Below, piece by piece: positions 1 to 8,404 of a DNA stretch of 12,182 nt. The stretch comes from Tepidimicrobium sp. (lineage in GTDB: Bacteria > Bacillota > Clostridia > Tissierellales > Tepidimicrobiaceae). The first letter of the stretch is position 1, and each line of letters starts with the position of its first letter. The translations under genes were made by a program, and so were the position numbers. The stretch covers positions 1 through 12,182 of the forward strand of contig DUNJ01000015.1 in NCBI GenBank assembly GCA_012839395.1. Direction: 5' to 3'. A model generated the notes under the pieces. The model saw only the letters and a program-made list of their open reading frames with translations, had not been told where the DNA came from and made no database searches.

Positions 1-1579
1 ATACTATTATAACATCCCTTCTTTCTGCATTTATGGCTTAGGAGACCCCATCGATTATGAAAAGCTGGTAGTATCCCTAAGACCAGGCATGATCAAGGAT
101 AGGGATGAGGTAATGAGAAAGCTTATCGATATACAGTATATGCGAAACGACTTAAACTTTATCCGAGGAACTTTTAGGGTGCGTGGGGATGTGTTGGAGA
201 TATTTCCAGCTTCCTCCAGCGAGAATACCATAAGGGTGGAGTTCTTTGGAGATGAGATAGATAGGATAGTGGAGGTAAACCATCTTACCGGAGAGATAAT
301 AGGGGCTAGGAACCATGTATCCATCTTTCCAGCTTCCCATTATGCCACATCTCAAGATAAGATAGACAGGGCCATAATCAGCATAGAAGAGGAATTAGAG
401 GAGAGGCTTAAGGAATTGAGGGGCCAGGAGAAGCTATTGGAGGCCCAAAGGTTGGAACAAAGGACCAGATACGATATAGAGATGCTTAAGGAGATGGGAT
501 TTTGCCAGGGGATAGAAAACTATTCAAGGCATCTAAGCGGTAGGGCACCAGGAAGCCAGCCTCATACCCTTATAGATTATTTTCCAGAGGATTTTCTAAT
601 AATAATAGATGAATCCCATGTGACCATACCTCAGATAGGAGGTATGTATAGGGGGGATAGATCTAGAAAGCTCAATCTAGTGGAGCATGGCTTTAGGCTG
701 CCGTCGGCATTGGATAACAGACCTTTAAAATTTGAAGAGTTTGAGGAACATATAAATCAGATATTATTTGTATCGGCAACTCCTGGGGAATACGAACTAG
801 AGCATTCCAGCCAGGTAGTGGAGCAGATAATACGTCCAACAGGGCTACTAGATCCAAAGATAGATGTAAGGCCTACTGAACATCAGATAGATGACCTGGT
901 AGCTGAGATAAGGGCTAGAGCAGAAAAGGACGAAAGGGTCCTAGTTACCACGTTGACCAAGAGGATGGCAGAAGATCTTACCAATTATTTTAAGGATATT
1001 GATATAAAGGTAACCTATCTCCATTCCGATGTGGATACCATAGAGAGGATGGAGATAATAAGGGATTTGAGGCTAGGAAAGTACGATGTATTGGTAGGGA
1101 TCAACCTGCTTAGGGAAGGATTGGATCTGCCGGAGGTATCATTGGTGGCCATATTGGATGCGGACAAGGAAGGCTTTTTAAGATCTGAAACATCTTTAAT
1201 CCAGACCACCGGAAGGGCGGCTAGAAATGTCTCCGGAAAGGTGATAATGTATGCAGATACAATAACCAACTCCATGAAAAGAACCATAGATGAAACCAAT
1301 AGGAGAAGGGAGATACAGGATAGATACAACAAGAAGCATAATATAACTCCTAAGTCTATAACAAAGGGAGTAAGGGATGTAATAGAAGCCACCGTAGCTT
1401 TAGAAGATGAAGGCAAATATGCGGAGGAGGCATTTACAGGTGAGGATATAGTATCCATGATAGACAGTCTAAGGGAAGCCATGCTAAGGGAAGCGGAGGA
1501 GTTGAATTTCGAAAAGGCGGCTGAACTTAGGGATAAGATGATCGAACTGAAGAAGATGCAAGAGGCAGGATTACAGTAA
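1..1579 (+). CDS. uvrB: UvrB, excinuclease ABC subunit B (5'-truncated by window edge)
   Basis: UvrB is the damage-verifying, helicase-like subunit of UvrABC nucleotide excision repair. It is loaded by UvrA and then recruits UvrC. The reading frame is open from base 2. About 525 residues are visible, roughly the C-terminal four fifths of a protein usually about 660 long. Recognisable in order are CIYGLGDP at 26-49, the RGTFRVRGDVLEIFPAS stretch, helicase motif II DESH at 608-619, SATP at 773-784, motif V around VLVGINLLREGLDLPEV, motif VI QTTGRAARN at 1202-1228, and a C-terminal UVR motif (LNFEKAAELRDKMIELK) that contacts UvrA/UvrC. The residues before CIYGLG (YYYNIPSF) do not match the near-invariant family sequence ASVS, which suggests a frame disruption at about bases 18-25. 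uvrA follows 49 bases later in the same direction, so the two are probably one operon. The native start and any SOS box lie outside the window. Confidence 0.97.
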   Translation, partial: YYYNIPSFCIYGLGDPIDYEKLVVSLRPGMIKDRDEVMRKLIDIQYMRNDLNFIRGTFRVRGDVLEIFPASSSENTIRVEFFGDEIDRIVEVNHLTGEIIGARNHVSIFPASHYATSQDKIDRAIISIEEELEERLKELRGQEKLLEAQRLEQRTRYDIEMLKEMGFCQGIENYSRHLSGRAPGSQPHTLIDYFPEDFLIIIDESHVTIPQIGGMYRGDRSRKLNLVEHGFRLPSALDNRPLKFEEFEEHINQILFVSATPGEYELEHSSQVVEQIIRPTGLLDPKIDVRPTEHQIDDLVAEIRARAEKDERVLVTTLTKRMAEDLTNYFKDIDIKVTYLHSDVDTIERMEIIRDLRLGKYDVLVGINLLREGLDLPEVSLVAILDADKEGFLRSETSLIQTTGRAARNVSGKVIMYADTITNSMKRTIDETNRRREIQDRYNKKHNITPKSITKGVRDVIEATVALEDEGKYAEEAFTGEDIVSMIDSLREAMLREAEELNFEKAAELRDKMIELKKMQEAGLQ

Positions 1580-1628
1580 TTGAATCTAGGGAGGCATAGG
1601 TTTCTCTAGTAACAAGAGGTGAATAGGA

Positions 1629-4448
1629 TTGGAAAGGGACAATATAATAATCAGAGGTGCTAAGGAGCATAACCTGAAGGATATAGATTTGGAATTGCCT
1701 AGGGATAAGTTTATAGTAGTAACTGGAATAAGCGGTTCGGGAAAATCTTCTTTGGCCTTCGATACCATATACGCGGAAGGACAGAGGAGGTATGTAGAAA
1801 GTTTATCTAGCTACGCCCGTCAGTTTTTAGGGCAAATGGATAAACCAAATGTAGAGTATATAGAAGGTCTATCGCCTTCTATTTCTATTGATCAGAAGAC
1901 CACTAGTAGAAACCCCAGGTCCACTGTTGGAACTGTTACGGAGATATACGATTATTTAAGATTGCTATTTGCTAGGATAGGTATCCCCTACTGCTATAAG
2001 TGTGGCAAGAGGATATCAAGCCAGACGGTAGATCAAATGGTAGATAGGGTCATGGGGCTTGAAGAGAGGACCAGAATTCAGATATTGGCTCCGGTCATAA
2101 GGGGCAAAAAGGGTGAACATCAGAAGGTTTTGGAAAATATAAAGCGGGAAGGATTTATAAGGGTTATTATAGATGGGGAGATGTATGAGGTGGATCAAGA
2201 GATCTCCCTAGATAAGAACAAGGCCCATAGCATAGAAATAGTGGTGGATAGGATAATAGTTAAAGATGGAATAGAAGGAAGGCTAGCAGATTCCATGGAG
2301 ACGGCGTTAAGGTTGGCAGATGGGCTGGTAATAGTGGACATAATAGATGGAGAACAGATGATGTTTAGTCAAAAGCTAGCCTGCCCCGATTGTGGAGTGG
2401 GGATAGAAGAACTATCCCCCAGGATGTTTTCTTTTAACTCCCCCTTTGGTGCATGTCCTACCTGTAATGGCATAGGCCATTATAAAGAGGTAGATAAAGA
2501 CGAGATAATTCCAAACCTGGATCTTAGCATAGCTGAAGGAGGGATTGCTCCTTTTAGTACTAGCAATGAATCTAGTTATTATTATCAGATATTTAAGAGG
2601 TTGGCAGAGGATAATGGATTTGATATGAATACCCCCTTGAGAGAGGCTCCCGAAAAATTTATGGAGGAGCTACTATATGGAACCGATAGGATAATCGAAT
2701 TTCAATTTGAAAGCCGATACAGGGGACTTAGGAGATACAGGGGTTCCTTTGAAGGAATCATAAGAAATTTGGAAAGGAGATATGAAGAGACCAACTCCGA
2801 TAATATGAGGGACAGGATAGACGGGTATATGACCGAAACCCCTTGTCCTACTTGTAAGGGGAATAGGTTGAGGGATGAGGTGTTGGCCGTTAAGATAGAT
2901 GGATTGAATATAGCCCAAGTTACCCAGCTATCCATTAGCAAGGCTATCGAGTTTTTCGAGAATTTAGAGCTAGATAAGAGGCAAAGGCTAATAGGGGAGC
3001 AGGTCTTGAAGGAGATTAAGGAGAGGCTAAGATTTTTATACGATGTGGGGTTGGACTACCTTAGCCTTTCTAGAAACGCAGGCACCCTATCTGGTGGGGA
3101 GTCCCAAAGGATTAGGCTAGCCACCCAGATAGGCTCTAGCTTAGTAGGAGTTATTTATGTATTGGATGAGCCAAGTATTGGTCTTCATCAAAGGGATAAT
3201 GCAAGGCTATTGAAGACTTTAAGGAATTTAACCGATCTAGGAAATACCCTATTGGTTGTGGAACACGATGAGGAGACTATGTATAGCGCCGACCACATAG
3301 TGGATTTAGGGCCAGGAGCGGGGCTTCATGGTGGATATATAGTGGCAGAGGGTACCGTTGAGGAGATAAAGAAAAATCCCAAATCCATTACAGGTCAATA
3401 TCTATCTGGCAAGAAGAGGATAGAAATCCCCAAGGCGAGGAAGAAACCCAATGGAAAGTGGATAGAGGTAATTGGGGGAAGGGAAAACAATTTAAAGGAT
3501 ATGGATGTGAAGATCCCATTGGGACTATTTACCTGTGTTACCGGGGTATCTGGTTCGGGAAAGAGTACGTTGGTTAACGAGATATTATATAAGAGCTTGG
3601 CCCAAAAATTGAATGGAGCTAAGATAAAGCCAGGAAAGCATAAGGAGATTAGGGGATTGGAGAATCTGGACAAGGTGATAGTGATAGATCAATCCCCAAT
3701 AGGAAGAACTCCCAGGTCCAATCCAGCCACTTACACTGGAGTATTTGACTATATAAGGGATGTATTTGCAATGACCCCGGAGGCTAAGATGAGGGGCTAT
3801 AAGAAGGGAAGGTTTAGCTTTAACGTAAAAGGGGGTAGGTGTGAAGCCTGCCGTGGAGATGGAATATTGAAGGTGGAGATGCACTTCCTACCAGATGTAT
3901 ATGTACCCTGTGAGGTATGCAAGGGTAAGAGGTATAATAGGGAGACTTTGCAGGTTAAATATAAGGGTAAGACCATATCCGATGTACTAAATATGGATGT
4001 GGAAGAGGCCTTGGAGTTCTTTGAAAACATACCCACCATCAGGAGGAGGTTGCAGACCCTATTGGATGTAGGGTTAGGCTATATAAAGTTGGGGCAATCC
4101 TCTACTGAGCTATCGGGAGGGGAAGCTCAAAGGGTTAAATTGGCAACGGAACTTAGCAAGCGAAGCACCGGAAGAACCATATATATATTGGATGAGCCTA
4201 CCACCGGGCTTCATATGGCAGATATCCATAAGCTTATAAAGGTATTGAACCGCCTGGTAGAGGGAGGGAATACGGTGTTGGTAATAGAGCATAACTTGGA
4301 TGTATTGAAAACCGCCGATTATATCATAGACCTAGGTCCAGAGGGAGGGGATAAGGGCGGTACGGTGGTAACCGTTGGCACCCCAGAGGAAGTGGCTCAG
4401 GTGGAAAAATCCTATACCGGACAATTTTTGAAGAAGGTATTGAAATAG
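1629..4448 (+). CDS. uvrA: UvrA, excinuclease ABC subunit A
   Basis: UvrA is the dimeric ABC-type ATPase that scans DNA for lesions and loads UvrB. The 939 residues match the usual full length of about 940-950. Visible elements are Walker A GISGSGKSS at residues 33-41, a CYKC pair at 122/125, the first zinc module with Cys pairs 252/255, 276/279 and a further pair at 406/409, and ABC signature LSGGES at 487-492. The second half has Walker A GVSGSGKST at 639-647, zinc module Cys 738/741 and 761/764, signature LSGGEA at 828-833, and Walker B ILDEPTTGLH. The start is TTG at 1629, chosen because an AGAGGTGA Shine-Dalgarno at 1615-1622 sits six bases upstream and MERDNIIIRGAKEHNLK is the typical UvrA N-terminus. 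No key residue is missing. It follows uvrB closely and is closed by the terminator at 4451. Confidence 0.98.
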   Translation: MERDNIIIRGAKEHNLKDIDLELPRDKFIVVTGISGSGKSSLAFDTIYAEGQRRYVESLSSYARQFLGQMDKPNVEYIEGLSPSISIDQKTTSRNPRSTVGTVTEIYDYLRLLFARIGIPYCYKCGKRISSQTVDQMVDRVMGLEERTRIQILAPVIRGKKGEHQKVLENIKREGFIRVIIDGEMYEVDQEISLDKNKAHSIEIVVDRIIVKDGIEGRLADSMETALRLADGLVIVDIIDGEQMMFSQKLACPDCGVGIEELSPRMFSFNSPFGACPTCNGIGHYKEVDKDEIIPNLDLSIAEGGIAPFSTSNESSYYYQIFKRLAEDNGFDMNTPLREAPEKFMEELLYGTDRIIEFQFESRYRGLRRYRGSFEGIIRNLERRYEETNSDNMRDRIDGYMTETPCPTCKGNRLRDEVLAVKIDGLNIAQVTQLSISKAIEFFENLELDKRQRLIGEQVLKEIKERLRFLYDVGLDYLSLSRNAGTLSGGESQRIRLATQIGSSLVGVIYVLDEPSIGLHQRDNARLLKTLRNLTDLGNTLLVVEHDEETMYSADHIVDLGPGAGLHGGYIVAEGTVEEIKKNPKSITGQYLSGKKRIEIPKARKKPNGKWIEVIGGRENNLKDMDVKIPLGLFTCVTGVSGSGKSTLVNEILYKSLAQKLNGAKIKPGKHKEIRGLENLDKVIVIDQSPIGRTPRSNPATYTGVFDYIRDVFAMTPEAKMRGYKKGRFSFNVKGGRCEACRGDGILKVEMHFLPDVYVPCEVCKGKRYNRETLQVKYKGKTISDVLNMDVEEALEFFENIPTIRRRLQTLLDVGLGYIKLGQSSTELSGGEAQRVKLATELSKRSTGRTIYILDEPTTGLHMADIHKLIKVLNRLVEGGNTVLVIEHNLDVLKTADYIIDLGPEGGDKGGTVVTVGTPEEVAQVEKSYTGQFLKKVLK

Positions 4449-4450
4449 AG

Positions 4451-4481
4451 AAGATGACGGGGTGATCCCGCCATCTTTTTT
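4451..4481 (+). terminator. Rho-independent terminator of uvrBA
   Basis: Arms AAGATGACGGG (4451-4461) and CCCGCCATCTT (4467-4477) pair with one A/C mismatch around a 5-base loop. T residues run through 4476-4481. The structure starts two bases after the uvrA stop. The convergent chemoreceptor gene ends inside the T run, so the stem may also weakly terminate that transcript, although the minus strand lacks a proper U tract after it. Confidence 0.85.
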
Positions 4482-6507
4482 AAATCTTAACCTTTATCCG
4501 TTCTATAAAGCTTTGTAATTGAGCCGCCATCTGGTCCAACGCTTCGCTAGAAGCTGCTATCTCCTCCATAGAAGCGGTCTGTTCCTCTGTAGCTGCAGAA
4601 ACGTTTTGGGTTTGGGAGGATATATCCTTGCTCATATCCTCTAGAGAGCTGGTAGATTCCAATATGCTGGCGGCATTTTGTGCCACTTCGGCTATAGCCT
4701 TAGCAGAGCTTTCGATCTCCTCCCCTGCTTTAACCACTAGATCCGATATCTCCTCAAAGGTTGCTTCCGTAACATCCACCGCTTGTATACCCTGTTCTAC
4801 CTCTTCCTGGCTAGCCTCCATATTTACATTGGCAGCATCTATCATATTGTTGTTTTCCACTAGCAATAGGTATATCTCCTCGGTGGATCTTTGGGTATCT
4901 TCTGCTAACTCCCTTATTTCATCGGCCACTACGGCAAATCCCCTTCCGGATTCACCGGCCCTAGCCGCCTCTATCGCTGCATTTAAAGCTAGGAGATTGG
5001 TTTGTTCAGCAATATTTTGAATTACCTCTATTATTTCGTCCATCCTCCTAGAGCTTTCGCTTATATCGTTTAGGGAGTCCCTAACATTAGTGCTACTCCT
5101 ATCGATGTTCTTCATCTGCCGTGTAAGCTCTAATATATTATCTTTTCCAGCGTTGGCTTTATCCAACACTTCCCTGCTTATATGGTTTACCTCCTGGGAT
5201 TGGTGTGAGATATTTTCTATCTGGGCAGATATCTGCTCTATTGAGGATACCACATTCAATATTTCTTCAAGTTGATTTTCGGTGCTGTAGGCAATATCTC
5301 CTGTAGCCTCGGCAACACTAGTAGAGGCTTCGGTGGCCTGGTAGGATATTGCGGTCAATTCTTGGGAGGAAGTTGCTACCTGGCGAGATGTATCGGACAC
5401 CTCTTCCATAAACCGTCTAAGTATATCTATTATGGTCTGATAACCTCTAGCTAGATCGCCTATCTCATTTTTCTCTTCCAACAGGCTATCCTCCAAATCC
5501 TTGGATAGATCTAAATCCACTATATTCATAGCCGCTCTCGTTAGTGATCTAATGGGCCTGGTAATGGAATTTCCCATAAAATTGGACAATATTATTCCTA
5601 GTACTATTGCCATCAAGGTGGCACCGGCTATTATGGACATAAGGCTTTGCAGATCCTTCAATATCTCCTTTTCTGCGATTACAACCATAATAGCCCAATC
5701 CTTTGAAGGTATAGGGGCAAAGCCTGCATACATGGCCTCCGAACCTTCCACAAAGGTGGTGGTATCCACCGCCTTTTCTCGAATTCTATTCTCCATCTCC
5801 ATAAAGGCCTCCTTGGCAGCCTTAGATTCCACGGTTATATAATCTTCCAGTTCTGTATGACCTTCGCTTTCAATCTGTCTACTTGCGTGGGATACTATAT
5901 CGGTATTATCATCCACTATAACCGCATATCCTGTTTCCCCTAGATCGATATTTTCAACTATCTCATATAGGCTTTGGGCATCCTTGTATCCTATCAATAC
6001 GCCAATTATCTTGCCATCGTATTTAATGGGGGTGGAAATGGCTATAAGTTCTTGGTCATCGTCTTTGGAGACAAATGGCTTGGATATAAATCCGTTGCCT
6101 TCCATGGCTTCTGTAAAATAATCTTCATTTTTAACGTCCTTAGTGGAACCATCGATTAAGGATAGGGAAGCATCTGGATCTGCTATCCCAAGATTGATAT
6201 AGTTTAATCTATCGGCCTCCTTTTCCAATACCGTTACTTTCTCCTTCCAAGGGATTTGAGGATTGGATATATGCTCCAAGTGGCTTAAGGTTTCCATATT
6301 GGTTATATACCTGTTTATAATCTCATCCACTAGCTGAGCTGAATCGTATGCCTTGTTCTTCAACAGATCCTCTGTGGAGGATATCATACTGTTTTTAGAA
6401 ATATAAAAGGAAATGACTCCCAATGCAGAACAGAGAATAAGTATGATTAGGGATATGTATAGGATCAAATCCCTCTTAAGGGTTTTTCTTTCAACATTTT
6501 TTGTCAT
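4480..6507 (-). CDS. Methyl-accepting chemotaxis protein with Cache-type sensor
   Basis: This is a transmembrane chemoreceptor that would signal through CheA/CheW. The 675 residues show a short basic N-terminus, TM1 at about 14-36, an extracytoplasmic sensor at about 37-285, TM2 at about 288-310, a HAMP domain at about 311-365 (NSITRPIRSLTRAA), and a signalling domain with the conserved tip EQTNLLALNAAIEAARAGE at about 501-519, followed by GRGFAVVADEIRELA. The sensor looks like dCACHE_1 (EDYFTEAMEGNGFISKPF at 128-145; ISTPIKYDGKIIGVLIGYKD). By eye it lacks the R-x-W-Y pattern of amino-acid-binding dCACHE domains, so the ligand is open. There is no CheR-tethering pentapeptide at the C-terminus. 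The ATG start at 6507 has an AAGGAGA Shine-Dalgarno at 6516-6522. The gene is divergent from the PucR-type regulator gene and convergent with uvrA. A ligand related to the downstream ureide/triazine cluster is inference from context only. Confidence 0.93.
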   Translation of the reverse strand: MTKNVERKTLKRDLILYISLIILILCSALGVISFYISKNSMISSTEDLLKNKAYDSAQLVDEIINRYITNMETLSHLEHISNPQIPWKEKVTVLEKEADRLNYINLGIADPDASLSLIDGSTKDVKNEDYFTEAMEGNGFISKPFVSKDDDQELIAISTPIKYDGKIIGVLIGYKDAQSLYEIVENIDLGETGYAVIVDDNTDIVSHASRQIESEGHTELEDYITVESKAAKEAFMEMENRIREKAVDTTTFVEGSEAMYAGFAPIPSKDWAIMVVIAEKEILKDLQSLMSIIAGATLMAIVLGIILSNFMGNSITRPIRSLTRAAMNIVDLDLSKDLEDSLLEEKNEIGDLARGYQTIIDILRRFMEEVSDTSRQVATSSQELTAISYQATEASTSVAEATGDIAYSTENQLEEILNVVSSIEQISAQIENISHQSQEVNHISREVLDKANAGKDNILELTRQMKNIDRSSTNVRDSLNDISESSRRMDEIIEVIQNIAEQTNLLALNAAIEAARAGESGRGFAVVADEIRELAEDTQRSTEEIYLLLVENNNMIDAANVNMEASQEEVEQGIQAVDVTEATFEEISDLVVKAGEEIESSAKAIAEVAQNAASILESTSSLEDMSKDISSQTQNVSAATEEQTASMEEIAASSEALDQMAAQLQSFIERIKVKI

Positions 6508-6524
6508 GGAAATTATCTCCTTTC

Positions 6525-6541
6525 GAATAAACTATGTATTC
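6525..6541. promoter_or_regulatory. Inverted repeat GAATA-N7-TATTC in chemoreceptor leader
   Basis: The 17-base inverted repeat lies three to four bases upstream of the chemoreceptor Shine-Dalgarno. It resembles the TGAATA-N8-TATTCA inverted repeat found in both copies of the duplicated leader (8450-8469 and 10910-10929), with GAATAA at one end and TATTC at the other, but the spacer is one base shorter. It could be an operator for the same regulator or a chance AT-rich palindrome. Confidence 0.3.
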
Positions 6542-6562
6542 TGACAATATACGATATATTAG

Positions 6563-6591
6563 ATTGTATACCCAAAGCCATACTAGAACAA
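6563..6591 (-). promoter_or_regulatory. Candidate sigma-A promoter of the chemoreceptor gene
   Basis: On the minus strand, TTGTTC (6591-6586) is followed after 17 bases by TACAAT (6568-6563). The -10 matches the consensus at 5 of 6 positions and the -35 at 3 of 6. It lies about 55 bases upstream of the ATG. I saw no clear sigma-D-type flagellar/chemotaxis promoter. Support is pattern matching only. Confidence 0.3.
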
Positions 6592-6665
6592 TCGAAAATA
6601 CACATATTAAAAATTTTTCTAACCTATGTAGAAATTGAAGGCAAATTTTACAAGGGCAGTTCAGC

Positions 6666-6687
6666 GGATATAAATAATTAGTTATCC
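6666..6687. promoter_or_regulatory. Inverted repeat GGATA-N12-TATCC upstream of the regulator gene
   Basis: The 22-base imperfect palindrome sits 54 bases before the regulator start, in the 234-base divergent intergenic region (6508-6741). An AT-rich -10-like TATAAA (6711-6716) follows, but no convincing -35 pairs with it. The palindrome could be an autoregulatory operator. Otherwise I see only AT-rich sequence in this intergenic stretch. Confidence 0.2.
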
Positions 6688-6741
6688 TACTATGGGGTAT
6701 CATTAACATATATAAAATATGCTGTTGCAAGGGTGATTAGA

Positions 6742-8355
6742 ATGATAACGACGGTGGCTAACATATTGGAATTGGACGAATTTAAAGGCGCTAGGCTGGT
6801 GGCTGGGAAGAGGGGAATTACAAATATAGTGAACAATGCAGCGTTGATGGAAGTGCCAGATATATTTCCCTATGTGGATAAACATAATCTATTGATCACC
6901 ACCCTGTATCCAATAAGCAGCGATAAGGAGGCAAAGAATAGTATAATACCTAAGCTTTGGAAATTGAACTTGGCAGGGATATGCATAAAGCCTGGAAGGT
7001 ATGTGGATAGGATTCCCAGTATAATGATCCAGCAAGCCGATGAGCTAAACTTTCCCATAATACAGCTGCCGGAAGGTGCCAACTTATCCAATATGGTTAT
7101 GGGAATTTTAAAGCTATCCTTAGATAAGCATATTAGGATATTGGACTTTAGAGATCATGTACATGAAATACTATCTAAGCTATTTTTAAGGGGAGCGGAT
7201 ATAAAGACCTTGGTGGATAGCCTAGCAGATGTAGTAGAATACCCTATACTATTGCTAGATAACAATGGTAACAAGATGTGCGCTTCAAGGGATTTACTTG
7301 AGGACGATATTCGCATTATGAAGAGTGCGGGAGATGACTTTATAATAGAAACTAATGGTCGCATTTATAATAAAAACTCCTATATAAGGCATCTTATAAG
7401 CGCAGGCGGAACTAGATTTGGTTACCTGATCCTATTGGGGGAAAATATGAAGCAGGGAAGTATGGTTGTGGCCATGGAGCAGGCGGCATTTTTAATAGCT
7501 GCCACCTTTTATAGAGAGTATTCCATAGTGGAGAAGGAGAGGAGCTTTCAAGATGCACTTGTTAGGGATATCTTGGGCGGGAGAATCCAATCCAATATGG
7601 ATGCTATAAACAGGGCCAAAACCTTTGGATGGAATATGAGCTTTCCTCAGATAATGATGGTGCTAAAAGTGGTATCAGGCAATGAAGCTGATAGGTTTGA
7701 GCTATATGAGTATATACTGGATAAAAAATTGATAGAAAGGCTCTTGGATAGAGAACAGTCAGCTAGCAGGGATAACATAAAGGTTGTATATATGGATAAT
7801 TCGCTGGTGATATTTATAGGTGCTAATTTTATGGGGGATATAAAAAGGGAATCCATAGAGGTTGCATATGTGATATTGAATGAACTTAAAGGGGAGGGGA
7901 AAATTAGCATAGGCATTTCAAACTTGGTATCGAATATAGAGGAATTTCCCACTAGATATAAGGAGGCATATAATAGTGCAAAGATGGGAAGTTTGTTAAA
8001 TACCATGTCTTCGGTAAATCATTATGACGATTATAGGATATTCGATATAATAGCAGCGGTGAAGGATAAGGATATTTTAAGGAAATATGTCGAGGATCAG
8101 TTAGGAGATATAATATCCTATGATGAAGCGGAAAATATGAATTTGATAGAGACCATGAAGGTATTAATAGAGGAAAACTTAAATATGAAGAAGGCAGCTA
8201 AAACTTTATTTGTACACTATAATACCCTTAGATACAGGGTGAATAAGCTGAAGGAGTTGGGGATGGATTTAGATGATGGAAGCAAGGTGGGGGATATATC
8301 CATAGCTTTAAGCATATACTTATGGTTATCGGCCAATGGGGATTGGGATATATAG
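6742..8355 (+). CDS. PucR-family transcriptional regulator
   Basis: PucR/CdaR-type regulators control purine, ureide and related nitrogen catabolism genes. The 537 residues show an N-terminal PucR sensor-like domain at about 1-125 (TVANILELDEFKGARLVAG, LITTLYPI, GICIKPGRY), a central CdaR/GGDEF-like region at about 265-415 (RDILGG; ISIGISNLV at 388-396), and a C-terminal helix-turn-helix of the HTH_30 type at about 466-525 (LNMKKAAKTLFVHYNTLRYR). ATG at 6742 is preferred because AAGGGTGA lies six bases upstream. A GTG at 6733 in the same frame would overlap that site. The gene is divergent from the chemoreceptor and directly precedes the permease-hydrolase cluster on the same strand, so it is the likely regulator of the cluster and possibly of the chemoreceptor. 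The effector (cyanurate, biuret, a purine, or another ureide) is not deducible from the sequence. Confidence 0.92.
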   Translation: MITTVANILELDEFKGARLVAGKRGITNIVNNAALMEVPDIFPYVDKHNLLITTLYPISSDKEAKNSIIPKLWKLNLAGICIKPGRYVDRIPSIMIQQADELNFPIIQLPEGANLSNMVMGILKLSLDKHIRILDFRDHVHEILSKLFLRGADIKTLVDSLADVVEYPILLLDNNGNKMCASRDLLEDDIRIMKSAGDDFIIETNGRIYNKNSYIRHLISAGGTRFGYLILLGENMKQGSMVVAMEQAAFLIAATFYREYSIVEKERSFQDALVRDILGGRIQSNMDAINRAKTFGWNMSFPQIMMVLKVVSGNEADRFELYEYILDKKLIERLLDREQSASRDNIKVVYMDNSLVIFIGANFMGDIKRESIEVAYVILNELKGEGKISIGISNLVSNIEEFPTRYKEAYNSAKMGSLLNTMSSVNHYDDYRIFDIIAAVKDKDILRKYVEDQLGDIISYDEAENMNLIETMKVLIEENLNMKKAAKTLFVHYNTLRYRVNKLKELGMDLDDGSKVGDISIALSIYLWLSANGDWDI

Positions 8356-8358
8356 GCG

Positions 8359-8404
8359 ATGGGATGTAGTTGTTATATGTTGACAACTACATCCCATGTT
8401 TTTT
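8359..8404 (+). terminator. Intrinsic terminator after the PucR-type gene (part of repeat copy 1)
   Basis: A perfect 15-bp stem is formed by 8359-8373 (ATGGGATGTAGTTGT) and 8383-8397 with a 9-base loop. After a single G it is followed by six T residues at 8399-8404. It begins three bases after the stop codon. The same hairpin recurs before the ring-opening hydrolase gene as part of the duplicated unit, which is unusual for a simple gene-end terminator and leaves open a leader-attenuator role. Confidence 0.88.

Noticed and set aside
4628..5020. 130-codon open frame on the plus strand
   Set aside because: It is antisense to the chemoreceptor signalling domain, is serine/alanine-rich as expected from a reversed coiled coil, and has no ribosome binding site or family resemblance.
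6508..6741. Sigma-54 promoters or additional copies of the 134-base unit in the divergent intergenic region
   Set aside because: No GG-N10-GC element and no recognisable alignment to the unit beyond the short inverted repeat near 6525.
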